A DNA stretch of 64,000 bases from Sulfuricurvum sp. (lineage in GTDB: Bacteria; Campylobacterota; Campylobacteria; Campylobacterales; Sulfurimonadaceae): contig JAUYUB010000016.1 in assembly GCA_030692765.1 (NCBI GenBank), positions 40,341-104,340 of the forward strand. The letters are read 5' to 3'. Under the pieces are notes generated by a model, which searched no databases, was not told the DNA's origin, and saw only the letters and a list, made by a program, of their open reading frames with translations. The position numbers and the translations under genes were made by a program. Every line of letters begins with the position of its first letter. Position 1 is the stretch's first letter. This document shows positions 48,168 to 56,672 of this stretch, piece by piece.

Positions 48168-49739
48168 CTAATGTCTTTGCGCGCCCACGAAAAATCCGCC
48201 TGCCATTTGCAGAGGTACCGTGGTAGTGTAAAATAAAAAGCGGTCAAACAGCTCGCTGGCTACAACGAATATGAATCCAAATGACAGAGTTATAATCGCG
48301 CCAGTCGTAAGGCCTGATGCGATAAATAATGTAGCCAAAAGAGGTAAAGCCAATGCACCCAGCCCCAGTGTTATCCAGCGTACTGTGTGAACGGTGTTGA
48401 AGTGCTCACGGTGCAGACGCAATGTTTTTTCCAACTGCGGGGAGGTGGAAGATTTCAGTTCATTGTAGGCACCCAGTGTGAAAAATCCGTGGATTACCGC
48501 GACGATCATCGCACTGCTCAAAAGTACCGTAGCCGAATCAGCAGAACCCAGTACCATCAAAGCCAACGCGAGTAAAAAGAGTCCGCTGTAGGCGGTGGTG
48601 AAAAACTTTTGGTTCGTACTGAATCGATCCCATGAGGGGCGTGCTGGGATGCGGTAGATCATTGCCTGCGCATGGATGCCGTAGATGCCGACTATCAGAG
48701 TTAAAAGTTCAAAAACCAACCGAAGGGTTGTAGCAATATCAAAGAAATATAAAGCGACGTTGGCACTCATGAGTCCTGCGAATGCACCCAATGCGGCTGC
48801 TTCACGGCTGAGCCAACTCGTTTTGAGATTTTTCATGGCACTAAGTGCTTTGAGCGGACGGCCCAAATGCAGTGCAGACAGTGGCAATCCCAAAGCGGCA
48901 GGAATGAGGGCGAGAAGTGCTAACATCCAGTTTGGTTTGAAAAATCCGAACAGCGAGAGAATATCACCGATAAAAAGAGCTCCAAATGCTCCCAATGACA
49001 TCTGTGTGAGTACCGTCATAAATACCAGAGGCAGTTCACCGTGTGCGGGTTTAAGATGGTGTTCATCGGCTTTGAGCATTTCCAGTGGCATATCGTCCGG
49101 CAGGGTGAAGCGTGTGGTGGAGTTGGTGAGACGTGCGTCGGCCAGATGAGGCATATTGCCGTTTTCATCTATGTCTTTTGCCAACCATTGCGTAATATTG
49201 ACTGCTTCGATCTCTATGGCACCGCTGGGACATGCCTGGACACATGCGGGACTTTGATCGGCAGCGAGACGTTCGTGGCACATGTGGCACTTGGTGACGA
49301 TGTGACGCTCTTCGTGATAGGTCGGGACGCCATAAGGGCAGTTCCAGGTGCAGTATTGGCATCCGATACAGCTGGGGTCATCGTGAAAGACGATGCCGTT
49401 GTCAAATTTGATGTAACTGTTGGTAGGGCATCCGATAAGGCAGGCAGGATCGACGCAGTGGTTACAGCTCATGGAGTTAAACAGCAATAGCGTATCGGGA
49501 AAACTTCCCCCCTCCATCTCACCGACACGGCGCCATTTGATGTCTGCGGGGTTGTTGTTTTGTTCGTTGCACGCGACTTCACAACAGCGGCATCCGACGC
49601 ATTTGGTCGCATCGAAGTGAAAACGGTATTGTTCCCCCTCTTTAAGCGGTGGAATATCGATGGAGTAGTTACCGCACTGCATCCCCGTATCGGCTTTGTA
49701 CCCGATGAAGGATTCCAGAGGAGTAGGCGTGTCATTCAT
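48168..49739 (-). CDS. Fused 4Fe-4S ferredoxin (DmsB-like) and membrane anchor (DmsC-like)
   Basis: A 523-residue fusion. Residues about 1-200 form a DmsB/NrfC-type four-cluster ferredoxin; Cys groups include CVGCRCCEVAC, CNHCVDPAC, CIGCQYCTWNC and CHMCH, plus ACVQAC. Residues about 235-520 form a DmsC-type membrane subunit with about eight helices. DmsC subunits take electrons from menaquinol. The neighbouring nitrate reductase lacks any export signal, and so does this protein, so the ferredoxin half should face the cytoplasm. It would link NasA to the quinone pool. It ends nearly abutting nirA's neighbour, with one base to nirA's stop side. Confidence 0.87.
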   Translation of the reverse strand: MNDTPTPLESFIGYKADTGMQCGNYSIDIPPLKEGEQYRFHFDATKCVGCRCCEVACNEQNNNPADIKWRRVGEMEGGSFPDTLLLFNSMSCNHCVDPACLIGCPTNSYIKFDNGIVFHDDPSCIGCQYCTWNCPYGVPTYHEERHIVTKCHMCHERLAADQSPACVQACPSGAIEIEAVNITQWLAKDIDENGNMPHLADARLTNSTTRFTLPDDMPLEMLKADEHHLKPAHGELPLVFMTVLTQMSLGAFGALFIGDILSLFGFFKPNWMLALLALIPAALGLPLSALHLGRPLKALSAMKNLKTSWLSREAAALGAFAGLMSANVALYFFDIATTLRLVFELLTLIVGIYGIHAQAMIYRIPARPSWDRFSTNQKFFTTAYSGLFLLALALMVLGSADSATVLLSSAMIVAVIHGFFTLGAYNELKSSTSPQLEKTLRLHREHFNTVHTVRWITLGLGALALPLLATLFIASGLTTGAIITLSFGFIFVVASELFDRFLFYTTTVPLQMAGGFFVGAQRH

Positions 49740-49740
49740 G

Positions 49741-51639
49741 TTATTGTTCGCTGCTTAGTTTTTTGAGTTCAACGACGATCTCAGTAAAAACGACCGAGCG
49801 TTTGAGCGGGCTAGGCTCTACCATTTTTTCGAGTATCGGAGCATAGGCTGAGAGCTCGGAGGCTTTGTGGCGGTAGCTTTTGCGCTCTTCGGCCAGCGGT
49901 TCATCGGTATCGTAAGGATTCGTCCCCGTAACACCGCGAACGACTTGTGTACCAAAATCAAAGATCTCGTCTTGCTCACGGTGGGAGCCGCCGTGTTTTT
50001 TGAGATTAAAGGAGAGCATTGCATCGATATTGTTTTCCAAACGCATCAAACGATTCCAGCGCATTACAAAACCAATGGCATGATTGGTGTAGCGTACTTG
50101 TAAACGGGAAATAAACTTTTCGAGACTCTCTTTACCGATACGATGGTCACGGTATTGGAACATCAGCTCGGCTACATACTCACGTGCCTCTTCGAGGATA
50201 ATCCCCTTGAGCAGAAGATGACCTTCTGCTCCCTCTGCGCTGAGGCTTCCGCCGATGAAAATGTCCACGCCCAAAACAGTTTTGCCGTTATGAGGAACTT
50301 TACAACCTACAAAGCCTAGATCGCCAGCGCCGTGAATCCCGCACCCTTTGATGCACGCCGACCAATACAGACGTATTTTGGCGTCGTTGATTGGAACTAC
50401 ACGTGTTAAATACTCGCCCATCTCTATCGCATCGGGTTTGTTGGGAATAACTCCAAACGGACAGTGCTCGGTTCCCGCACAGGCGATGAGGTTAGCCATG
50501 TACGGTGAAGGACGGTTAGGGTATTTTACAAACAACGGTGACTCAAGAGCCGTTTGCTCATCGTGAACGCCCGTGATAATGAGGTTTTGCTCGATGGTAA
50601 AACGCAGTGCGCCGTTTTGTGCAGCGGCAACCTCTGCGGCATCGATAAGATCACTGCCACTAAATACACCTGATGGAACGGCGGCATAAAGTGCAAATGA
50701 TCCGTCTTTGAGGGCAATCTTGCCGTAGTGATCTCCGCCCTCGGCGGTACATAGTGTTTCACCGCTGGTATGCATCGCATGTCCCAGCTGTTTTTCGATG
50801 GCATCACGAAACTCATTCATCCCTACGGCATCAATGAGAAATTTGAGACGGTTTTTATTGCGGTTATCACGGAATCCATAAGTCTTAAAGAGGCTGGCAA
50901 CGGCAACAAAAACTTCTGTTGCTTGTGATGGAGTGACAAACATATCGGCATCCTGTGCTAAGAATCCGACACGACCGCCCAGATAAAGGTTAAAACCATA
51001 GACACCGTCTTTTTGCGCAAGTGCGAGGGCGAAATCCTGGCCGAAGATATTACAGCGATTGGAAAGTGAACCGCTGATGCCGATATTGAACTTACGCGGC
51101 ATGGTGGTAATCCAGTCGTCATTTTTCAAAAAGACGGTCTGGATATCGTTCATGATCTCTACACACGGGATGATGTTATCCATCGCCAAAGAATCAAGCG
51201 GATCGATGATGATATTACGGAAGTTATCCACACCCGTTTGGTAGCTTGTTAGTCCCACGCTCTCCAAGAGTGCTAGGGCTTCGGGCATATCTTCGATGGT
51301 AATGTAGCGCAGTTCGATCTGCATACGAGTAGTGATATCGATGTAATCTTTTCCAAAACGTTTGGCGACATCGGCAAGTACACGTGCTTGTTGGACGCTG
51401 AGTATTCCCCCCGCGACACGGACACGGATCATAAAGCGCCCAGGAGTGGCAGGACGATCAAAGACGCCGAAACTTTTGAGGACAAAATCTTTGTCATCCT
51501 CAAGTATGGAGTCGTAGCCTGTTTTGGAGTAACCGATGAGTCTCTCCCATGCTTCATGTGCGCTAAAGGTCTCTTTGATGGTCTCGATTTTATGGCGCTT
51601 TGCGCTGCGTGCTTCGTTAGCTTGAGAGAGCGATGTCAT
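49741..51639 (-). CDS. nirA: Siroheme/4Fe-4S nitrite (or sulfite) reductase
   Basis: A 632-residue enzyme of the NirA/sulfite reductase family, reducing nitrite to ammonium (or sulfite to sulfide) with six electrons. Two half-domain repeats are seen. The coupled siroheme-4Fe4S ligands lie in CAGTEHC (C-x5-C) and SACIKGCGIHG (C-x3-C). The N-terminal half has RVRVAGGILSVQQARVLADV and TTRMQIELRYI, the siroheme-facing Arg region. The context with NasA and CobA favours nitrite. ATG 51639 is chosen for its AAGGAG site; an in-frame start at 51705 adds 22 residues inside cobA. It overlaps cobA by 23 bases. Confidence 0.88.
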   Translation of the reverse strand: MTSLSQANEARSAKRHKIETIKETFSAHEAWERLIGYSKTGYDSILEDDKDFVLKSFGVFDRPATPGRFMIRVRVAGGILSVQQARVLADVAKRFGKDYIDITTRMQIELRYITIEDMPEALALLESVGLTSYQTGVDNFRNIIIDPLDSLAMDNIIPCVEIMNDIQTVFLKNDDWITTMPRKFNIGISGSLSNRCNIFGQDFALALAQKDGVYGFNLYLGGRVGFLAQDADMFVTPSQATEVFVAVASLFKTYGFRDNRNKNRLKFLIDAVGMNEFRDAIEKQLGHAMHTSGETLCTAEGGDHYGKIALKDGSFALYAAVPSGVFSGSDLIDAAEVAAAQNGALRFTIEQNLIITGVHDEQTALESPLFVKYPNRPSPYMANLIACAGTEHCPFGVIPNKPDAIEMGEYLTRVVPINDAKIRLYWSACIKGCGIHGAGDLGFVGCKVPHNGKTVLGVDIFIGGSLSAEGAEGHLLLKGIILEEAREYVAELMFQYRDHRIGKESLEKFISRLQVRYTNHAIGFVMRWNRLMRLENNIDAMLSFNLKKHGGSHREQDEIFDFGTQVVRGVTGTNPYDTDEPLAEERKSYRHKASELSAYAPILEKMVEPSPLKRSVVFTEIVVELKKLSSEQ

Positions 51640-52393
51640 GGGTGGTCTCCTTGATCTCATGGATGTATTTTGGTAACTTTGATTCGAGTGCGACAACATC
51701 GCCAAAAATCAAAATGGCGGGTTTTGGCGCTTTTTTAGCGGCATGCTCTAGGTCGTCTAGGATTGTAACGATCGTGCTTTGGTTGGCGCTGGTCGCATTG
51801 GAAACGATGGCAACGCTTAACGCTGGATCAATCCCCGCACGTAATGCTTCATCACGAATTTGTCCTGCACGGCTGAGTCCCATGAGTACGATCGTAGTAT
51901 GGCTGGTCATACCCAAAAGCGGTATCCAGCTCAAGTTTACGCGATCCCCTGCTAGATGCGCTGATACAACCGACATCCCTGTTGCATATCCGCGTGCTGT
52001 TGGTGCGATTCCTGCTGAAAGCGGACCGCTGAGTGCTGAAGAAATTCCAGGGATCACTTCGGTGTGAATACCGCATTCCATCGCATAGATCGCTTCTTCG
52101 GTTCCGCGTCCGAAGATATAGGGATCTCCGCATTTGAGACGTCCTACACGTAAGCCTTGGAGTGCATAGGAGACGATAATCGTATTGATCTCGTCTTGGG
52201 TTGAGCTGTGGCACCCTTTTTCTTTTCCAACGAATACTACTTTTGTACGCGTAGGGATCAAATCGATGATCTCTTGAGTGAGGAGGTGGTCGATGAGGGC
52301 AACATCGAGATTTTGGATACTCTTGAGGGCTTTAAGGGTGAGTAAATCGGCATCACCCGGTCCGCATCCGATTAAATACAGTGATCCGTTCAT
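51617..52393 (-). CDS. cobA: Uroporphyrinogen-III C-methyltransferase
   Basis: A 258-residue SAM-dependent enzyme that makes precorrin-2, the precursor of siroheme. It has SLYLIGCGPGDADLLTLKA, DHLL, FVGKEKG, VGRLKCGDPYIFGRGTEEA, PGISSALSGPLSAGIAPTARG and ILMGLSR-type motifs. Only the methyltransferase half is present, not a CysG fusion; the dehydrogenase/chelatase part is encoded at 53044. The start ATG 52393 has AAAGGG seven bases upstream; the adjacent ATG 52396 is also possible. It is the first gene of the nas operon and divergent from the thioredoxin-fold-like gene. Confidence 0.92.
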   Translation of the reverse strand: MNGSLYLIGCGPGDADLLTLKALKSIQNLDVALIDHLLTQEIIDLIPTRTKVVFVGKEKGCHSSTQDEINTIIVSYALQGLRVGRLKCGDPYIFGRGTEEAIYAMECGIHTEVIPGISSALSGPLSAGIAPTARGYATGMSVVSAHLAGDRVNLSWIPLLGMTSHTTIVLMGLSRAGQIRDEALRAGIDPALSVAIVSNATSANQSTIVTILDDLEHAAKKAPKPAILIFGDVVALESKLPKYIHEIKETTHDIALSS

Positions 52394-52529
52394 CATTTTT
52401 CCCTTTAAGACTTTTTTGTACGGAAATAATAGTGTAAAATGGGGGAGCAAATTGCGATAAAGTGATTAATTTTTAAGCATTATTGAGGGTAACCGTCAGA
52501 TTATTATTTCCTCATTGAAAGGATCAGTC

Positions 52530-53018
52530 GTGAAAATACTACTATTATTGATAGTTTATCTCTTGCTATGGGGACAGCCAACGAAACAAGAGCTCAAAAG
52601 TTTGGAATCAGATGCCATCGTATTTGGGAATGGTACGAACCGTGTGTATGCTTTTCTCGATCCTATGTGCAGTGTTTCTCAGCATTATCTTGAGCTCATA
52701 AGCAGCAATGAGACATTTTTAAAAACAAATACTTATTATATTTTTTTGCATCGGCTTGAAAAATTCGATTCAGATGAACTTATTGATTCAATCTATATGG
52801 CACATGATCGCAAAAAAGCGCTGATCGATAATATGCTTTTTGGTCAAAAGATTGAGCTGAAATTTGCTTCTGAAGAAGTAGAAGAATTGCGCAATAGAAT
52901 TCGTATCGTTGCCAATAAAACGCAGATGAAACAGCGCCCTTATATACTAATGTATAAGCTTGAAGATGATATTTGTGACGTAAAGGAAGGAAGTGCCGCA
53001 TGCATGATTCTCAAATAG
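52530..53018 (+). CDS. Exported thioredoxin-fold-like protein with a single active-site-like Cys
   Basis: A 162-residue protein with an N-terminal hydrophobic signal or anchor (about 1-15), then a segment AFLDPMCSVSQHYLELI, which aligns by eye with the F-x-D-P-x-C-P-x-C start of DsbC/DsbG-like thioredoxin folds, with Ser at the second Cys. A helical middle and a strand PYILMYKLEDD (the cis-Pro region) follow. Two more Cys lie near the C-terminus. It is probably periplasmic. The start is GTG 52530 behind AAAGGA; a TTG at 52515 is in frame but less likely. It is 25 bases before the Met8-type gene and may be cotranscribed. Function unknown. Confidence 0.62.
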   Translation: MKILLLLIVYLLLWGQPTKQELKSLESDAIVFGNGTNRVYAFLDPMCSVSQHYLELISSNETFLKTNTYYIFLHRLEKFDSDELIDSIYMAHDRKKALIDNMLFGQKIELKFASEEVEELRNRIRIVANKTQMKQRPYILMYKLEDDICDVKEGSAACMILK

Positions 53019-53043
53019 TGAAAAACACGAAAAAAGGGTTTTA

Positions 53044-53601
53044 ATGGCACTTTTCCCCATGTTCGTAGATTTAAAAGATCAAAATATTGTAGTCATCGGA
53101 GCGGGCGAGGTTGCATTGCGCAAGATCGAGCAGCTCATTAAGTTCTCACCCAAGCTTACGGTCATCGCACCCGCTATTCATGAAGAGATCAGAATTTTGA
53201 GTCAGACGCATGCGATAACCCTTGTACAGCGTGAATATGTGATTGAAGATTGTGAAAACCGTTTTTTGGTGATTGGGGCACTGGATGATCTGAGTGAGCA
53301 GGAGAAGATATATAAAACCTGCATGAGCGCTAAAACACCGGTCAATTGTGTTGATTCTCCGTTGCTGTGTTCGTTTATCTTTCCGGCGTTGATCGTTGAG
53401 GGAGATTTATGTGTGGGGATCAATACATCGGGCAAAGCACCCGCAGTGAGCTCTGCCTTGCGTCAGTTCTTGAGCAAGCATATTCCGCATGGTATTCATG
53501 ATCTGATAGAACGTGTCCACATAATTCGTCAGAATGAGAAAGTAGGAATAGAGAGACAGGAAAAAATCATCGGCATTTGCCGTGATTTTTTTAAGCTATA
53601 G
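53044..53601 (+). CDS. Precorrin-2 dehydrogenase / sirohydrochlorin ferrochelatase (CysG N-terminal, Met8-like)
   Basis: A 185-residue enzyme that oxidises precorrin-2 with NAD and can insert iron to give siroheme. It has the Rossmann start VIGAGEVALRKIEQL, the catalytic-region VNCVDSPLLCSFIFPALI, and the conserved TSGKAPAVSSALRQFL. The length matches the separate dehydrogenase domain. With CobA (51617) it completes the route from uroporphyrinogen III to siroheme for NirA. It is convergent with the superoxide dismutase gene, overlapping by 11 bases. Confidence 0.9.
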   Translation: MALFPMFVDLKDQNIVVIGAGEVALRKIEQLIKFSPKLTVIAPAIHEEIRILSQTHAITLVQREYVIEDCENRFLVIGALDDLSEQEKIYKTCMSAKTPVNCVDSPLLCSFIFPALIVEGDLCVGINTSGKAPAVSSALRQFLSKHIPHGIHDLIERVHIIRQNEKVGIERQEKIIGICRDFFKL

Positions 53602-54277
53602 CACTTACTCGGCTATTGACCACATTCCAGTTGATGTTTTTGAAAAAAGCCTCAATATAGCCTTTTGCGTTGGAACCAAAATCCATTTGATAGGAATGTT
53701 CGTACATATCCAGCGCCAGGATGATTTTAGAATCCCATAAACTGTGCATATGATCCCATGACCAAACGTTTTCGAGGCGTTTTAGTCGTTCATTGTAAAC
53801 CAGAAATACCCATCCAGAACCACCGCTTAGTGAGAGGGCTAGTTTTTTAAACTCATTTTCCCATTCGCCTACCGTGCGAAACGAAGATTCGAGCATACTT
53901 TTTAGTTTACCATCCATAGCTGCGGCTGCTCCCAGAGCATCAAAATAGTACTCATGCAAGATCATGGAGTTCAATGCAACCATCTGCTCGCGTTTGAGTG
54001 CCCCAAATTCAAAGGGATTAGCAGAACTGCTCAAAGCAACAATCTTTTCTTCAATCAACTTGGCACGTTTGACAGCCCCTACGTAGTTATTGTCATGATG
54101 GGATACGATCATTTTTTCTGAGAGTCCATCGAGGGTTTTGGGATCAAAGATAAGCGGTTTTTGTGTCAGTGTTTCAGGGTGAGTCGCTCTTGGCGTTGGG
54201 ACAGATGCCGTTTGGGCAGCTGTTAAACCGCTGGCTAAAGTTGCGGCACCCAGTGCCATAAACTCTCTTCTTTGCAT
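53591..54277 (-). CDS. Tat-exported iron/manganese superoxide dismutase homologue
   Basis: A 228-residue protein. The N-terminus is a twin-arginine signal, RREFMALGAATLASG, so the folded protein should be exported with its metal. The mature part is an Fe/Mn superoxide dismutase fold: SHHDNNYVGAV (first metal His and Tyr gate), MILHEYYFDAL (second His), LSGGSGWVFL, and LALDMYEHSYQMDFG (Asp and last His). All four metal ligands appear present, with small changes in spacing around the first His. Periplasmic detoxification of superoxide is likely. Confidence 0.85.
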   Translation of the reverse strand: MQRREFMALGAATLASGLTAAQTASVPTPRATHPETLTQKPLIFDPKTLDGLSEKMIVSHHDNNYVGAVKRAKLIEEKIVALSSSANPFEFGALKREQMVALNSMILHEYYFDALGAAAAMDGKLKSMLESSFRTVGEWENEFKKLALSLSGGSGWVFLVYNERLKRLENVWSWDHMHSLWDSKIILALDMYEHSYQMDFGSNAKGYIEAFFKNINWNVVNSRVSAIA

Positions 54278-54359
54278 CGTATAATCCTTGGTATAGGGTA
54301 TAATGTTGGCATGTTTATATCACTGTTAAATAAAACTTTTACTTAAAAAATGAGATTGT

Positions 54360-56672
54360 ATGGATAAAATATTACCAAAAAAGATTATTTTTCAAACTAT
54401 TTTTCTTTTTATTTTCCCCGCAATTGCAATTGTCGGTTTGGCATTGTATATGCATGTGAGCCAACAAGAGAACCTTCTCATTGAAACTTCTGCGCATGAA
54501 AAGGCGCTGACCAGTGCCGGTAAAACAGTGATAGAAGGGTCACTGGAGGGTGTCAAAAACGATGTAGAATTTCTTTCTCATTATCATGAACTGCGCAAAT
54601 ATCTTGATTATCACCAGCATGACGCAAAAATTGATATTTTGAATGATTTTGCTCTTTTGATGAAACATCGAAACAGCTACGATCAAATTCGCTGGATCGA
54701 TGAGACGGGAATGGAAAAATTCCGAATTGATTATCGTAATGGTCACATCTTCATTAAGCAAGACAGTGAACTGCAAAACAAAAAAGAGCGCTACTATTTT
54801 AAAAACAGCGCCGGTTTACCTATAGGTTCCATTTATGTGTCACCGTTTGATCTCAATGTTGATCAGGGGAAGCTGGAGATACCCTATAAACCTATGATTC
54901 GCGTTGCAACACCGTTGGTGGACATACATGGACATCGTCGAGGTATCCTTATCATCAACTATTTAGGCAGCTATTTGATTGAGAAGTTCCAACGCAATAC
55001 GGCAGCATCGTATGGAACGTCTATGATTCTGAATCAGGAGGGGTATTTTCTAAAAGGAGAGACGGCTTCGGATGAATGGGGATTTATGCGCCATCGCAAT
55101 GATTTGACGCTGGGACATCGCTATCCCGAGGTTTGGGCACGGATTGCTCGTGAAAAGAGCGGGCAGTTTGAAGATGCTCGCGGGTTGTGGACATTTGCAA
55201 CGGTTTATTCACAGCCTAAAACCTCTTCGCAACTATTGAAGAGGGATGACTACGTTACTCAGTGTCCTCCAGCGCAGGATTGCAGTTGGAAAGTGGTTAC
55301 CTTCGTTCCTGCTAATGTTTTGTACGAGAAACTTAATAAGCATTTACCAATGATCCTTATTGCTGCTGTCGTTGGACTATTTTTGGCAGGGATTGGAAGT
55401 TTCGCATTGGCATATCTTTATCGAAAAAAAGAAAAATCACGAAATGATTTTAGGGAACTTCAGAAAAAAACAGAGGGGATTTTACTCTCCATTCCTGATA
55501 TCATCATGCAAGTGGATAATGATAAGCGGTACGTATGGGCGAATACACAAGGGTTAATATTTTTTGGAGCCGATGTGATCGGCCATGATGCCGCTGAGTA
55601 TTTTGATGGGGAACAGGATACCTATGAGACCGTTCATCCTTTGTTGGAAGGGAATATCGATTCGGTCTATGTGGAGAGCTGGCAGCGGCGGCATGATGGT
55701 CAAAAACGTCTGTTAGGATGGTGGTGCCGAAATCTAAGAGATGAAGAGGGGAACATAACCGGCGCACTTTCGACGGCACGGGACATTACCCAAGAGCATG
55801 AGCGGGAAAGAAAGATGGAAGAACTTTCCAAAGCGGTAGAACAGATTGATGATATTGTGTATATGACCGATAAGTTTGGAAATATTTCATACGTGAACAA
55901 GGCATATTGCACTCATACCGGGTATACGCGCGAGGAAGCTATCGGACAAAATTCAAAGATTTCTAAATCAGGAATCCATGACCGCGAATTTTACAAGGAG
56001 TTGTGGACAACGATTTTGAGTGGAGAGGTGTATCGTAACACTCTGGTCAACAAAAAGAAAAACGGCGATCTGTATTACGAGAAAAAAACAATCACACCGC
56101 TGAAGGATGATAATGATGCTATTATCGGATTTGTTTCTACGGGAAAAGATGTCACAAAAGAGACGATGCTGCATCAGGAGATAGAGCGGATCGCTACGAT
56201 CGATCAACTCACCGGTATTTACAATCGACATAAATTCGAAGAGCTCTTTGCTCTTGAATCGGAACGTTCACGCCGATTTACACAACCCTTGTCGCTGATT
56301 TTGATCGATATTGACCACTTTAAATTGGTCAATGATACGTATGGTCATGATATCGGAGATGCGGTGCTGGTAAAGCTGGCGGCCACAGTACAGGAAAATA
56401 TCCGTAAAATCGATGTATTTGCCCGCTGGGGCGGAGAAGAGTTTTTGCTCCTTTGTCCTACCACTGATAGAGACAATGTCCTAGAATTTGCAGAAAAACT
56501 GCGTGCGGCAGTTGAAAAGACAACTTTCCCGGTAGTAGGGAAGATCACAATCAGTATTGGGGTGAGTGTTTTTGATCCACAGGACAGTTTGAGCGATTTG
56601 TTCAAACGTGCCGATCAGGGACTCTATTACGCGAAAGAGAATGGAAGAAACCAGGTGGGTGTATTGGATTAA
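54360..56672 (+). CDS. Cache-PAS-PAS diguanylate cyclase
   Basis: A 770-residue membrane protein. TM1 lies at about 9-30. A large periplasmic dCache-like sensor (about 35-335) has IRWIDETGMEKFRIDYRNG, and TM2 is at about 330-352. Two PAS domains (about 365-480 and 485-605) are followed by GGDEF (about 610-768). The active loop is GGEEF with an RxxD site (RKID) five residues before, so active and feedback-controlled c-di-GMP synthesis is expected. It is convergent with an EAL gene, and the two stop codons overlap by 4 bases. Confidence 0.9.
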   Translation: MDKILPKKIIFQTIFLFIFPAIAIVGLALYMHVSQQENLLIETSAHEKALTSAGKTVIEGSLEGVKNDVEFLSHYHELRKYLDYHQHDAKIDILNDFALLMKHRNSYDQIRWIDETGMEKFRIDYRNGHIFIKQDSELQNKKERYYFKNSAGLPIGSIYVSPFDLNVDQGKLEIPYKPMIRVATPLVDIHGHRRGILIINYLGSYLIEKFQRNTAASYGTSMILNQEGYFLKGETASDEWGFMRHRNDLTLGHRYPEVWARIAREKSGQFEDARGLWTFATVYSQPKTSSQLLKRDDYVTQCPPAQDCSWKVVTFVPANVLYEKLNKHLPMILIAAVVGLFLAGIGSFALAYLYRKKEKSRNDFRELQKKTEGILLSIPDIIMQVDNDKRYVWANTQGLIFFGADVIGHDAAEYFDGEQDTYETVHPLLEGNIDSVYVESWQRRHDGQKRLLGWWCRNLRDEEGNITGALSTARDITQEHERERKMEELSKAVEQIDDIVYMTDKFGNISYVNKAYCTHTGYTREEAIGQNSKISKSGIHDREFYKELWTTILSGEVYRNTLVNKKKNGDLYYEKKTITPLKDDNDAIIGFVSTGKDVTKETMLHQEIERIATIDQLTGIYNRHKFEELFALESERSRRFTQPLSLILIDIDHFKLVNDTYGHDIGDAVLVKLAATVQENIRKIDVFARWGGEEFLLLCPTTDRDNVLEFAEKLRAAVEKTTFPVVGKITISIGVSVFDPQDSLSDLFKRADQGLYYAKENGRNQVGVLD

